Source: Bosea vaviloviae (lineage in GTDB: Bacteria; Pseudomonadota; Alphaproteobacteria; Rhizobiales; Beijerinckiaceae). Taken from it: a stretch of DNA of 64,000 bases. Below the pieces are notes generated by a model. It ran no database searches. It was not told the origin of the DNA and worked only from the letters and a program-made list of their open reading frames with translations. Both the position numbers and the translations under genes were made by a program. The stretch covers positions 5,571,001 to 5,635,000 of the forward strand of contig NZ_CP017147.1 of the NCBI RefSeq assembly GCF_001741865.1. The letters are read 5' to 3'. This document shows positions 25,337 to 34,315 of the stretch, one piece after another; within the stretch, counting starts at the first letter, position 1, and each line of letters opens with the position of its first letter.

Positions 25337-26646
25337 GCGTGGCGGTGAACCTGCTGCTGGTCGCAGGCTCGATCTCCGCCATGCTCGGCCTCCTGGCGGG
25401 GACGAAATGGCTCGGCCGCCGCCATGGCCTGTCGGTCGAGCTGCAGCGCAAATGCGTGCATATCGGCACCGGGCTCTATGCGCTGACCCTGCCGCTCACC
25501 TTCTCGCAACGCTGGCCGGCCGTCCTGCTGATCAGCCTCTCGCTCGTCGTCCTGCTCGGCTTGCGCCTGCGCCGCTTCGCCGGCGACGGCATCAGCTCGG
25601 CCGTCCATGGCGTCGCCCGGAAATCCTATGGCGAGCTGTTCCTGGCGCTCAGCGTCGGCTTCCTGTTCTTCGCCTCGCAGGGACAGCCGGTGCTCTACGC
25701 GTTGCCGATCCTCGTGCTGACGCTTTCGGATGCGGCCGCCGCGCTCACCGGCACACGCTACGGCCGCAAGCATTTCCAGGTCGAGGCCGGCACCAAGACC
25801 TGGGAGGGCGTCACCATGTTCTTCCTGGTCACCTGGATCCTGGCGCTGATCCTGCTCCTGCTGATGACGGAGATGGACAGATCCAAGGTCGTGCTGTTCT
25901 CGGTCATGATCGCGGCTTTTGGGGCGCTGGTGGAGGCCGATTCCTGGCGCGGGTTCGATAATCTCTTCGTGCCGATCGGCATCCATCTCCTGCTCGCCAA
26001 CAATCTCGGCACCGAGCCGCTGCAACTTGGGCTCATGGTGGCGGCGTTTCTTGCAACGCTCGCCTTCGTGATCGCCTTCGCGCCCCTGCTTGGTCTCACG
26101 AACCATGCCGCACGCGCCTATGTCGTGCTGGTCTTCCTGATCTGCTGCGTGACCGCTCCGCACAACGCTGTTCTACCCGTCGCGGCGGTGTTCACCCATC
26201 TCCTCGCCCGCAACGCACGGCCGAGCCGATCACCCTATCCGGATCTCGACCTGATCGCCGCCGTCAGCGGCGCGGCGCTGTTCTGGCTGTTCCTGGGCGA
26301 TTATACTGGCCAGAACGCGCTCAACGCCTATAATCTCGGCTTCGCCGGCGCCGCGATCGGGTTTTTGGCGCTGCTGCCACGCCGGCTGATGCTGCTGACC
26401 GCGCTCGGCGTCATCGCGATCGGCGCGATCCTGTTCCTCGTCGCCTCGGCCAATCCGGCCCACAGCCAATGGCACGGCCCGCTCTGGCCCTGGGCACTGG
26501 GGTCGATGGCGCTGTGCTTCATCACAATCGCGACCATGCCGGCCCGGTTCGACCGCTACCGCGCCGCACGCGTGATGGCGCTCTCGCTCGCCGTCCCGCT
26601 GACCCTGTTCCTGGCCAAGCTTGCGACGAGGACGCCGACGATATGA
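25333..26646 (+). CDS. Phytol/dolichol kinase-like (CdsA superfamily) membrane protein
   Basis: Polytopic inner-membrane protein of 437 residues with more than ten hydrophobic segments. The N-terminal half carries the CTP-dependent lipid kinase signatures VELQRKCVHIGTGLYAL (about 36-50), LTLSDAAAALTGTRYGRKHF and GTKTWEGVTMFF, as in phytol kinase (VTE5) and dolichol kinase. The C-terminal half (about 230-437) is a further membrane region less typical of the family. Predicted role: phosphorylation of a polyprenyl or phytyl alcohol with CTP, or cytidylyl transfer. The GTG start overlaps the previous stop, and the end overlaps the GNAT gene by four bases. Confidence 0.82.
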   Translation: MSVAVNLLLVAGSISAMLGLLAGTKWLGRRHGLSVELQRKCVHIGTGLYALTLPLTFSQRWPAVLLISLSLVVLLGLRLRRFAGDGISSAVHGVARKSYGELFLALSVGFLFFASQGQPVLYALPILVLTLSDAAAALTGTRYGRKHFQVEAGTKTWEGVTMFFLVTWILALILLLLMTEMDRSKVVLFSVMIAAFGALVEADSWRGFDNLFVPIGIHLLLANNLGTEPLQLGLMVAAFLATLAFVIAFAPLLGLTNHAARAYVVLVFLICCVTAPHNAVLPVAAVFTHLLARNARPSRSPYPDLDLIAAVSGAALFWLFLGDYTGQNALNAYNLGFAGAAIGFLALLPRRLMLLTALGVIAIGAILFLVASANPAHSQWHGPLWPWALGSMALCFITIATMPARFDRYRAARVMALSLAVPLTLFLAKLATRTPTI

Positions 26647-27512
26647 CGGAAATCCCCGTGGAATGCGCGATCGAGGGTGCCTCCTGCCTGATCTTCAGGG
26701 ACGCGCCCGCCTGGGAGGGGCGCCGCACCGCCAGCGTCGGGCGTTTCCGCTGTGATAGCGCCACGGCGGGCCGCGATCTGCTCGCCCGTGCCGCGGCTGA
26801 TCTGGCTGCCGAGAGCTACGAGGCGCTGATCGGCCCCATGGATGGCGACACCTGGCACAGCTACCGGCTGGTGACGGAGAGCGACGGCTCGCCGCCCTTC
26901 CTGATGGAGCCGGTGAGCGGCGCCTTCGACACCGAGGCCTTCACGGCCGCCGGCTTCACGCCATTGTCGAGCTATGTCTCGACGCGGACGACGCTGGACG
27001 CGGCGATCGCGCCCGAGGCGGTTTCGATCGCGGGCGTTTCGGTGAAGGGAGGCGTTTCGGTGAAGGCTTGGGACGGCAGCGACGCCGCCGGGCTCGTCCG
27101 CCAGCTTTACGCCATGTCGGCCGCGGCCTTCCGCAACAACGCGTTCTTCAAGCCGCTCGACGAGCAGGGTTTCCTCAAGCTCTACGAGCCCGTCATGCCG
27201 CTGGTCGATCCGCGCTTCGTGCTGTTCGCTCGCAACGAGGCCGATGCGCTGGTCGGCTTCCTGTTCGGCATGCCCGACCGGCTCGAAGGCGCAACGCCTC
27301 GGACCGTCATCCTGAAGACCTATGCCAGCGCCCAGCGCGGTGTCGGCCATCTCCTGGCCGACCATTTCCACCGCTCTGCGCGCGCGGCTGGATTCACGCA
27401 CGCCATCCATGCGCTGATGCATGTCGATAATATCTCGCTGGAACGCAGCGCGCGGCATTCAGGAACGGTCTTCCGCCGCTACGCCCTGCTCGGCCGCCGG
27501 TTGGACGCCTGA
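26643..27512 (+). CDS. GNAT family acyltransferase
   Basis: Cytosolic protein of 289 residues. The C-terminal half has the GNAT core: DPRFVLFARNEADALVGFLF, then the acyl-CoA binding loop SAQRGVGHLLADHF and a final strand region ending HSGTVFRRYALLGRRL. The N-terminal 130 residues are a less conserved extension (possible second GNAT-like lobe). The acceptor is unknown. ATG at 26643 overlaps the preceding stop (ATGA). An 18-base in-frame duplication at 27033-27065 encodes a repeated GVSVK. It is the sixth gene of the operon. Confidence 0.85.
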   Translation: MTEIPVECAIEGASCLIFRDAPAWEGRRTASVGRFRCDSATAGRDLLARAAADLAAESYEALIGPMDGDTWHSYRLVTESDGSPPFLMEPVSGAFDTEAFTAAGFTPLSSYVSTRTTLDAAIAPEAVSIAGVSVKGGVSVKAWDGSDAAGLVRQLYAMSAAAFRNNAFFKPLDEQGFLKLYEPVMPLVDPRFVLFARNEADALVGFLFGMPDRLEGATPRTVILKTYASAQRGVGHLLADHFHRSARAAGFTHAIHALMHVDNISLERSARHSGTVFRRYALLGRRLDA

Positions 27513-27516
27513 GCGC

Positions 27517-28944
27517 ATGAACCTGCTCGACCCTTTCCTGCGAAGTGCAGAGCAGCACGGCGACCGCACCGCGATCGTGGCAGGAAACGGCGACCGGACC
27601 AGCTTCGCCGACCTCATCACGGCATCCTCGACATTGGCTTCGGCCTGGCGCCGCGCCGGCATCGGTAGGGGTGACCGTGTCCTGATCGCCATGCCGCTGG
27701 GGCCTTCGCTCTATGCAGGCCTGGCCGCGCTCTGGCGGATCGGCGCGGTCGCGGTGCTGCCGGAACCGGCGCTTGGCCTCGCGGGCCTGCGTCACGCCGC
27801 GCGCGCGACCGCCCCAAAAGCCTATCTGAGCGCCGGCTGGTTTCGCGCGCTGCGCTATCTCGTGCCGGAGCTCTGGCCGATCAGGCTCATGCTGACGCCC
27901 GACGATGCAAGAGTTTCGGGCGAACCGCTCGAGGCGCTGACGCCCGAACATCCGGCCCTGATCTCGTTCACCAGCGGCTCGACCGGGCGCCCCAAGGCGA
28001 TCCAGCGCAGCCATGGCTTCCTGGCGGCGCAGAGCGCCGTGCTGGCCGATCTGCTGGCGCCCAGGCGTGAGGACGAGACCGACCTCGTCGCCTTTCCCGT
28101 CTTCGTCGTCGCCAATCTCGGCCTCGGCGTGACCTCGGTGCTGCCGAGCTGGAACCTGCGCCGCCAGGACCGCGCCGAGGCCGGCCTCATCGCCGAGCAG
28201 ATCTCACTCCAGGAGGTGACGCGCGCCCTGCTGCCGCCGTCGGTCTGCGAAACGCTGGCGCGCAGTGATGCGCCGCTGCGGCTGGACGCGGTCTTCACTG
28301 GGGGCGGACCGGTGTTTCCAGACCTCATGGAGCGCCTCTCGGCAAAAATTCCCGAAGCCGGGATCGTGGCGGTCTACGGCTCGACCGAGGCCGAACCGAT
28401 CGCCCATCTGCACCACCGCGATATCGGTCCCAACGATTGGAGCGCGATGAAATCAGGCGCAGGCCTGCTCGCGGGGCGCCCGGTCGACACCGTCCAGCTC
28501 GCGATCCTGGACGATGAGATCGTCGTCACCGGCGACCACGTCAACAAGGGCTATCTCGACCCTGCCGACGATGCCTCGACCAAGCTGAAGCGCGCCGGCC
28601 AGATCTGGCATCGCACCGGCGATGCCGGCCATCTCGACGCAGAGGGCCGCCTTTGGCTCGGTGGCCGGCTCGACGGCCGGGCCGGGCAGCTTCTTCCCTT
28701 CGGCATCGAGGCGGCGTCCCGATTCTGGCCGGGCGTGCGCCGCAGCGCACTGGTGGAGATCGGCGGAAAGTCGCAGCTCGCGGTCGAGGGCGATCAGGAC
28801 AAGATGCCGGTCTGGACACGGGCCGCTGCCCTGATCGGGGATGTCCGCGTGGTCGGGATGGACGAGATCCCCCTCGACAAACGTCACAGGTCGAAGGTCG
28901 ACTACGTCGCCCTTCGTGCCAGATTGCAGGGTCTGGCGAAATAG
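27517..28944 (+). CDS. Adenylate-forming acyl ligase (AMP-binding, OleC-like C-terminus)
   Basis: ANL-superfamily enzyme of 475 residues that activates a carboxylate with ATP. Motifs are the P-loop ISFTSGSTGRPKAIQRSH, VYGSTEAEPIA, TGDAGHLDAEGRLWLGG and a C-terminal DEIPLDKRHRSKVDY. The unusual DKRH ending resembles OleC-type beta-lactone synthetases more than ordinary acyl-CoA ligases, where a PKT-GKI lysine motif is expected. It starts four bases after the GNAT gene and closes the seven-gene operon. Substrate unknown; it might close or acylate the product of the upstream lipid enzymes. Confidence 0.85.
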   Translation: MNLLDPFLRSAEQHGDRTAIVAGNGDRTSFADLITASSTLASAWRRAGIGRGDRVLIAMPLGPSLYAGLAALWRIGAVAVLPEPALGLAGLRHAARATAPKAYLSAGWFRALRYLVPELWPIRLMLTPDDARVSGEPLEALTPEHPALISFTSGSTGRPKAIQRSHGFLAAQSAVLADLLAPRREDETDLVAFPVFVVANLGLGVTSVLPSWNLRRQDRAEAGLIAEQISLQEVTRALLPPSVCETLARSDAPLRLDAVFTGGGPVFPDLMERLSAKIPEAGIVAVYGSTEAEPIAHLHHRDIGPNDWSAMKSGAGLLAGRPVDTVQLAILDDEIVVTGDHVNKGYLDPADDASTKLKRAGQIWHRTGDAGHLDAEGRLWLGGRLDGRAGQLLPFGIEAASRFWPGVRRSALVEIGGKSQLAVEGDQDKMPVWTRAAALIGDVRVVGMDEIPLDKRHRSKVDYVALRARLQGLAK

Positions 28945-29049
28945 CCAGTTCGACCCCTCTCACTGCGTGAGCCCGCGCGAGCTAACCTAGCGGCAGTTAT
29001 TTTGGCGCCAACCCTTGAAAGCACAAATGACGTGCTTTATGTCTTTGGG

Positions 29050-30177
29050 ATGAGCGGACGCTTCCAATCGACCATGAGCTACACGCTGACGCCCTCGCCC
29101 GAGGACGATCGTGCCATCCGCGCCACGCTCGACGACTATGGTGTGATGATGGGCGTGCTCGACGAGCTCGGGCGCGAACGCGGCGTAAGCTCCAATCTCG
29201 TCGCATTGCACGAACAGGCCTATGCGCCGATCCGGGAGAAGACCCGCCTGCCGGCGCGGCTCGTCACACTGGGCCTGCGCGACCATGCCAACCGCCAGGG
29301 ATCGGGCGCCGCAATCGACGACCTGCCGCTGGACGGACGTCTCTACGCAATCAAGAGCCCGACGCATCTCAGCCTTTCCACCGTCGAGGGGCGCAGGCTG
29401 ATCCCCTATGCCGTAGCCGGTTACGAACCGGGCTGGTTCGACCACGCCGAAGCCCGCCTCGTCCTCAAGGATGGCAAGACGCTGATCCTCGTCGGCATCG
29501 CCACCGCCACCAAACCCAAGGAGACCAGCATGGCCACCGAAGGAATCCTGTCGCGCATCGGACGCGTCATCGCAGGCCTCGCCCATGGCGCGGCCGACAC
29601 GCTCGAAGGCGCAAACGCCACCGCCACCGTCGAACAGTCGATCCGCGAGATCGACTCCGTCGCCGACGAAGCGCGGGCGAGCGCCGGCAAGGCGCGCGCC
29701 GAAGAGCATCGCATCAAGGCCAAGATCGCCGAGATCAACGACGAGATCGACGACCTTGCCGGCAAGATCGAAACCGGGCTCGCCAGCGGCCGCGAGGATC
29801 TGGTCAAGCCGGTCGTCGGCCTGCAGATCGATCTGGAGGCGCAGCGTTCCGCCCTGGAAACCGCGCTGGCCGAGGTCTCCGACCGGATCGAGGAGGCCGG
29901 CAAGGCGCTCCAGGCCGTCGCCTCGGCGCGGCAGGACGCCGTCGCCCGCCTGAGCGCGCTCAAGAAGAGCAGGGGCGCACCGGGCGCAGCCGAAAGCGAG
30001 AGCGCCTCCGTGCGCAACGAGAACCGTCTGGCCCGCTCGCTTGGCGCGATCGAGCGCGTCACCGGCGTCCCCGGCCGCCCGGCGACCGGAGCCTCCGAGG
30101 TCGAGGAACTGGCTCGCCTGCAGCGCGAGAAGGCGATACAGGACCGCCTCGACAGCTACAGGGGAAGCCGAGGCTGA
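29050..30177 (+). CDS. PspA/IM30-like protein with an extra N-terminal domain
   Basis: Open frame of 375 codons. Residues about 161-375 are a complete PspA/IM30-like protein, starting MATEGILSRIGRVIAGLAHG with the amphipathic membrane-binding helix and followed by long coiled coil. Residues 1-160 form an unrecognised globular region (PSPEDDRAIRATLDDYG, RLVTLGLRDHAN, RRLIPYAVAGYEPGWF). No stop separates the two parts, yet the internal ATG at 29530 has AAGGAG at ideal spacing, so a separate PspA product may be made. The start at 29050 is uncertain (ATG at 29074 or TTG at 29002 also possible). It is coupled to the OB-fold and flotillin genes, suggesting envelope-stress or membrane-repair function. 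Confidence 0.75.
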   Translation: MSGRFQSTMSYTLTPSPEDDRAIRATLDDYGVMMGVLDELGRERGVSSNLVALHEQAYAPIREKTRLPARLVTLGLRDHANRQGSGAAIDDLPLDGRLYAIKSPTHLSLSTVEGRRLIPYAVAGYEPGWFDHAEARLVLKDGKTLILVGIATATKPKETSMATEGILSRIGRVIAGLAHGAADTLEGANATATVEQSIREIDSVADEARASAGKARAEEHRIKAKIAEINDEIDDLAGKIETGLASGREDLVKPVVGLQIDLEAQRSALETALAEVSDRIEEAGKALQAVASARQDAVARLSALKKSRGAPGAAESESASVRNENRLARSLGAIERVTGVPGRPATGASEVEELARLQREKAIQDRLDSYRGSRG

Positions 30178-30845
30178 TGGACGCGCTCGCGGGAGCCGGC
30201 ACTTATCCCTTCGCGATCGCGGCGCTGATTCTCGTCGGCCTCGTCGCCGTCGAGCTCGTCGCCATGCTCGTCGGAATGTCGGTTTCCGCCTTCGTCGATC
30301 ACGGCTTGCCCGGACACACGATCGAGGGTCATGCCGAGCATGGCCCGCTGGGGGCGTGGATGTCGTGGCTCAATGCCGGCGGCGTCCCGCTGCTGGTTCT
30401 GATCATGATATGGCTGGCCTGCTTCGCCATCGCCGGCTTCGCCATCCAGGGCATTGCGCAGGCTGTCTTTGCGACGCTGCCGACGCTCGTTGCGAGCCTC
30501 GGCGCGCTGGTGCTGGCCGCGCCCGCGACGCGGACATTGTCGCGCTGGACGGCTCGCATCATTCCCCGTGAGGAAACCTCCGTCGTCAGCCAGGCCGAGT
30601 TCATCGGGCTGACCGGAACCGTCGTGCTCGGCCCGCTCGATCAGGGCATGCCCGGCCGGGTTCGCGTCAGGGACGCCCATGGCAATGTCCATGTCCTGCG
30701 AACGAAGGCTGCCGGCACGCATATCATCGCCCAGGGTGCAGCCGTGCTCATCGTCGATGGAACGGGCGGTCTCTTCGAAGCTATTCCCGCGCCGGCGGAG
30801 CTCGGCGCGGACCATTCATTGAAACCAGGGGCGACACAGTCATGA
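30177..30845 (+). CDS. YqiJ-like membrane protein with C-terminal OB-fold
   Basis: Inner-membrane protein of 222 residues related to NfeD/YqiJ partners of flotillins. Hydrophobic segments lie near residues 9-33, 66-96 and 98-118. The C-terminal part (about 140-215: FIGLTGTVVLGPLDQGMPGR, VRVRDAHGNVHVL) is the expected soluble OB-fold. The ATG overlaps the stop of the PspA-like gene by one base and the end overlaps the flotillin gene by four. The trio is a recurrent arrangement for membrane microdomain or stress functions. Confidence 0.82.
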   Translation: MDALAGAGTYPFAIAALILVGLVAVELVAMLVGMSVSAFVDHGLPGHTIEGHAEHGPLGAWMSWLNAGGVPLLVLIMIWLACFAIAGFAIQGIAQAVFATLPTLVASLGALVLAAPATRTLSRWTARIIPREETSVVSQAEFIGLTGTVVLGPLDQGMPGRVRVRDAHGNVHVLRTKAAGTHIIAQGAAVLIVDGTGGLFEAIPAPAELGADHSLKPGATQS

Positions 30846-32545
30846 ACTACGTCTCCATCCTCACGATCGCGGGTATCGCGGTCGCGCTGATCGTCGGCAT
30901 CGGCGTAGTCATGGCTGCGCTGTATACCCGCTCGACGCGCGACAAGGCCTATGTCCGCACCGGCCTCGGCGGGAAACGCGTCGTCCTCGACGGCGGTTCG
31001 CTGATCCTGCCGATCTTCCACTCCTATGCCTGGGTGCAGCTCAGCACGCTGCGGCTCGAAGTCCAGCGCAGCGAAGCGGAATCGCTGATCACGGCCGACC
31101 GCATGCGCGCCGACATCACCGCCGAGTTCTATGTCCGGGTGAAGCCCGACGAGGAGAACATCGCCCTCGCCGCCCAGACGCTGGGCGACCGCACCAACGA
31201 CGCCGACCTGCTGCGCAAGCTGGTCGAGGCCAAGTTCGTCGACGCGCTGCGCTCGGTCGCTGCCACGATGACGCTGAAAGATCTGCAGGAGAAGCGGGCC
31301 GAGTTCGTCAAATCGGTCCAGGAGGCGGTTGCCGCCGATCTGCAGTCCAACGGCCTCGAACTCGAGACGGTTTCGCTGACGCGCCTCGACCAGACCGACA
31401 TCAAGCATTTCAACGAACACAACACCTTCGACGCCGAGGGCCTGACGGCGCTGACGCGGATCACCGAGACCAGGCGCCGCGAACGCAACGACGTCCTGCG
31501 CGAAACCGAGGTCACGATCGCCGCCAAGGATCGTGAGGCCGCCCTGCAGCGTCTGACGATTCAGCGCGAGCAGCGCGACGCCGAGCTCAGCCAGGAACGC
31601 GACATCGCCAACAAGACCGCCGAGACGCGCGCCGAGAAGGCGCGGGCCGAGCAGACGGCCCGGCTCTCGGAAGAGACCGCGCGTCTCGACGCCGAGCGCG
31701 GCATCGCCAAGAGCGAGGCCGAGGCCAAGCAGGCGACGGCCACGGCACGGATCGAGGCCGAGAAAGGCATCGCCCAGAGCGAGGCGCTGGCGAAGCGGGC
31801 CACGGAAACGGCGCGGATCGACGCTGCCATCGCCATCGCCGAGAAAAGCGAGGCGGAGTCGCAGGCCAAGGCGAAGGCGGAATCCGCCAAGGCCGATGCG
31901 GTGACGGCCGAGGAACAGGTCGAGACGGCGCGCGCCGTCGAGATCGCCGAGCGCGCCAAGCAGATCGCGGTCATCGACGCCCGCCGCGAGGCCGAGCGCG
32001 ACGCCACGCGCATCACGGTGAACGCCCAGGCCGAGCGCGAGGCGGCCGACAATCTTGCCCAGGCGATGCTCACCAGAGCCACGGCCGACGCCGACTCCAA
32101 CAAGATCAAGGCCAGCGGCATCATCGCGCTCGGCGATGCCGAGGCCAAGCGCGAACGCGTCCTCAACGAAGCCCGCAATGCGCTCTCGCCGCAAATGGTC
32201 GATTTCGAACTCACGAAGCAGCGCATCGCGATCATCCCCGAGGCGCTCGAACAGGCGATGAAGCCAATCGAGAAGATCTCGGACATCAGGATCTTCAGCG
32301 CCGGCAATCTGCTGGGCGCGATGAACGGCGGTTCGCCGGGGCAGAGCGGCCAGAGCCCGATCTCCGACCTCAGCAGCCAGCTGCTCAGCTTCGGCGCACA
32401 GAAGCCGATCATCGACGAGATTCTGGCGCAAGCCGGCTTCCGCGGCGGCGATCCAGTCGATGCACTCCTGGGCGCGACCCAAAAAAGGACTGCAGAGGCG
32501 CAGGCTATCGAAGAGGCCGGCGATCCTACCCCGTCCAAGAATTAG
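30842..32545 (+). CDS. Flotillin family protein (YqiK-like)
   Basis: Membrane-anchored SPFH/flotillin protein of 567 residues. A single N-terminal transmembrane segment (about 6-28, ILTIAGIAVALIVGIGVVMA) is followed by the SPFH domain (about 30-210). The flotillin stalk (about 210-470) is rich in Ala-Glu-Lys coiled-coil repeats, and the C-terminus is flexible with many Gly/Ser. Flotillins form large cages at the membrane and organise lipid microdomains. It is the last gene of the PspA/OB-fold/flotillin operon. The opposite strand has a long open frame caused by the repetitive, GC-rich stalk sequence. Confidence 0.92.
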   Translation: MNYVSILTIAGIAVALIVGIGVVMAALYTRSTRDKAYVRTGLGGKRVVLDGGSLILPIFHSYAWVQLSTLRLEVQRSEAESLITADRMRADITAEFYVRVKPDEENIALAAQTLGDRTNDADLLRKLVEAKFVDALRSVAATMTLKDLQEKRAEFVKSVQEAVAADLQSNGLELETVSLTRLDQTDIKHFNEHNTFDAEGLTALTRITETRRRERNDVLRETEVTIAAKDREAALQRLTIQREQRDAELSQERDIANKTAETRAEKARAEQTARLSEETARLDAERGIAKSEAEAKQATATARIEAEKGIAQSEALAKRATETARIDAAIAIAEKSEAESQAKAKAESAKADAVTAEEQVETARAVEIAERAKQIAVIDARREAERDATRITVNAQAEREAADNLAQAMLTRATADADSNKIKASGIIALGDAEAKRERVLNEARNALSPQMVDFELTKQRIAIIPEALEQAMKPIEKISDIRIFSAGNLLGAMNGGSPGQSGQSPISDLSSQLLSFGAQKPIIDEILAQAGFRGGDPVDALLGATQKRTAEAQAIEEAGDPTPSKN

Positions 32546-32574
32546 CGATCTGGGCTGCTGCCGGTTCTGTGGAC

Positions 32575-32735
32575 GGCCGGTTAAAGCTAATCCAACCTTC
32601 TTTTCGAACTCGACCGGGCTGAGATGGCCGATGGTCGAGTGCCTGCGGATCGCGTCGTAGAACCTCTCGACGGAATCGAACATATCAGCCCTGGCGGCGT
32701 CGCGCGTCAGGTAGATCTTGCCCAGAGCCGCTCGA
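32575..32735 (-). pseudogene. IS3-family transposase (OrfB) 3' remnant
   Basis: On the minus strand the sequence reads ALGKIYLTRDAARADMFDSV and then ERFYDAIRRHSTIGHLSP and VEFEKK, the C-terminus of IS3-group DDE transposases. Nothing upstream of about 32735 continues the gene, and no terminal inverted repeats were found, so only the tail of the insertion sequence remains between the flotillin and hydrolase genes. Confidence 0.8.
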
Positions 32736-32739
32736 GCCC

Positions 32740-34008
32740 ATGAGCCGCTTGATCTGGAGAACGCCGTTGCCCGACCTTGCCGTTGACGAGGAACGCCTCT
32801 GGTCCGACATCATGACGCTGGCCCAGATCGGTGTTCTGCCCGACGGAGGGTGCGATCGCCTTGCCTTGACCGAGGCAGACGCGGCTGCCAGGAGCCTGTT
32901 GCGCTACTGGTTCCAGCAGGCAGGGCTAAACGTTTCGGTTGACCCGATCGGGAACGTTTTCGGGCGGCGCGAGGGCACTCAGCCTGGCCTGCCGCCGGTC
33001 TTTGTGGGCAGTCACATCGATACCCAGTCGCCAGGTGGTAAGTTCGACGGCGTGCTGGGCGTCTTGGCGGGTCTCGAATGCATCCGCACACTCAACCGGG
33101 CGGGCATAAAGACCCGCTATCCAATCGAAGTCGTCAACTGGACCAACGAGGAAGGCGCGCGCTTCGCTCCGGGCTTGATGGGATCTGCGGTCTTCACCGG
33201 ACAGCTCGATCTTGCTGCCGCCCATGCGTCGAAGGATCCATCTGGCGTCTCCGTCGCCGAAGCGCTGACGCGCATTCGCCATCTTGGCGATGCGCCCATG
33301 CAGCGTCCGGTCGACAGCTATTTCGAGCTTCACATCGAACAGGGCGACAGGCTGCAGCAGGCCGGGCACAGGATCGGCGTGGTCATTGGCAGCGAATTCA
33401 ACTGCTTTGCCGACATCACCTGCATTGGCGAGAACGGCCACGCACAGGCGACCCCAATGGCCCAACGACGCAACCCGTTAGCCGCGGCCGCCGAATTGAT
33501 TACGGCGATCGAGGCGATTGGCCATCGCAACGCTCCTGTCGGGTCGGCTGGTGTGGCGTCGTTGAGGCTTTGGCCCAACAACCGGATCAACATTCCTCAT
33601 CGCGTGGTGTTCACTTACTCGGGCACGCATCCTGAGCGCGCTGGCATGGCTTCGATGCGGCACGAGATCGGCGAGGCTGCTGCCGCGATAGCGCGTCGCA
33701 CCGGCATCCGCATCGATGTTGAAGCGTCGCCTGATCGCGAAGCGATCGACTTCGATCCAGCTCTCGCCGTGCTCGTCGAGGAAATTGCGACGCAGCAGGG
33801 CTTCAGCACCATGCGCCTGCGCTCCCGCGCCGGACATGACGCCATCCGAATGGCTCCCTATTGTCCCACGCAGATGATCTTCGTGCCCTGCAAGGACGGT
33901 ATATCGCATAGCGAATTCGAGGATTGCCGGAGCGACGACGTGGCAGCGGGGGCAAATGTGCTTCTGCACGCCCTGCATGCTCGCGCCAACAGGGCGAGTG
34001 ATCGATAG
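32740..34008 (+). CDS. M20-family Zn-dependent amidohydrolase (allantoate/N-carbamoyl amino acid hydrolase type)
   Basis: Cytosolic hydrolase of 422 residues splitting a carbamoyl or ureido amide in purine/pyrimidine or hydantoin breakdown. Metal-site motifs are FVGSHIDTQ (His92), GGKFDGVLGVLAGLE (Asp103), NWTNEEGARF (Glu137, Glu138) and YFELHIEQG (His198); later come GENGHAQATPM and SRAGHDA. Length is typical. The ATG at 32740 lies directly against an IS3 remnant, so its native promoter has probably been lost or replaced. Exact substrate (allantoate, ureidoglycolate, N-carbamoyl amino acid) cannot be decided. Confidence 0.88.
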   Translation: MSRLIWRTPLPDLAVDEERLWSDIMTLAQIGVLPDGGCDRLALTEADAAARSLLRYWFQQAGLNVSVDPIGNVFGRREGTQPGLPPVFVGSHIDTQSPGGKFDGVLGVLAGLECIRTLNRAGIKTRYPIEVVNWTNEEGARFAPGLMGSAVFTGQLDLAAAHASKDPSGVSVAEALTRIRHLGDAPMQRPVDSYFELHIEQGDRLQQAGHRIGVVIGSEFNCFADITCIGENGHAQATPMAQRRNPLAAAAELITAIEAIGHRNAPVGSAGVASLRLWPNNRINIPHRVVFTYSGTHPERAGMASMRHEIGEAAAAIARRTGIRIDVEASPDREAIDFDPALAVLVEEIATQQGFSTMRLRSRAGHDAIRMAPYCPTQMIFVPCKDGISHSEFEDCRSDDVAAGANVLLHALHARANRASDR

Positions 34009-34315
34009 GTCAACAGCGACTGGGATGAATGAGGTGAGCTTAGCTGTCGGGTGCCAAGCTCTCCTGTCGTCGAATGTGGCGTGGTCGTGCCAACCCCGAT
34101 CGAGATCGATTTTCCGGCGTTCCCATGGCGCCGAACTATCTGACATTCGTGATGTATTTCCAGCGCGCTGGGCGCTCGAATCCAGCTTCTGAGGGACCGG
34201 CTCCCTCCGCCAGGTGTCATTGAACGGCAACGCTCCCCGTAAGAGCCGAGTCTTCAAAACGCGTTCGGGGCAGCGTCGACGCGACCGAAAAGTCGCGCCG
34301 ATGCCATTAGCTGGC
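34009..34315. other. Gap of about 300 bases without a recognised gene
   Basis: Convergent intergenic stretch between the amidohydrolase and the host-attachment protein. It has lower GC than its neighbours. Only a small hairpin (cgcgac near 34280, gtcgcg near 34292) was noticed; with no T-run it is not a convincing terminator. Confidence 0.4.

Noticed and set aside
19554..28944. A complete mevalonate pathway
   Set aside because: Only the reductase is present; no HMG-CoA synthase, mevalonate kinase, phosphomevalonate kinase or decarboxylase was recognised. The dikinase and kinase-like genes belong to other families.
30641..32683. A 680-codon open frame on the minus strand, opposite the flotillin and OB-fold genes
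   Set aside because: Only its first 35 or so codons (IS3 transposase tail) resemble a protein. The rest is the antisense of the Ala/Glu-rich flotillin stalk, an artefact of high GC third positions.
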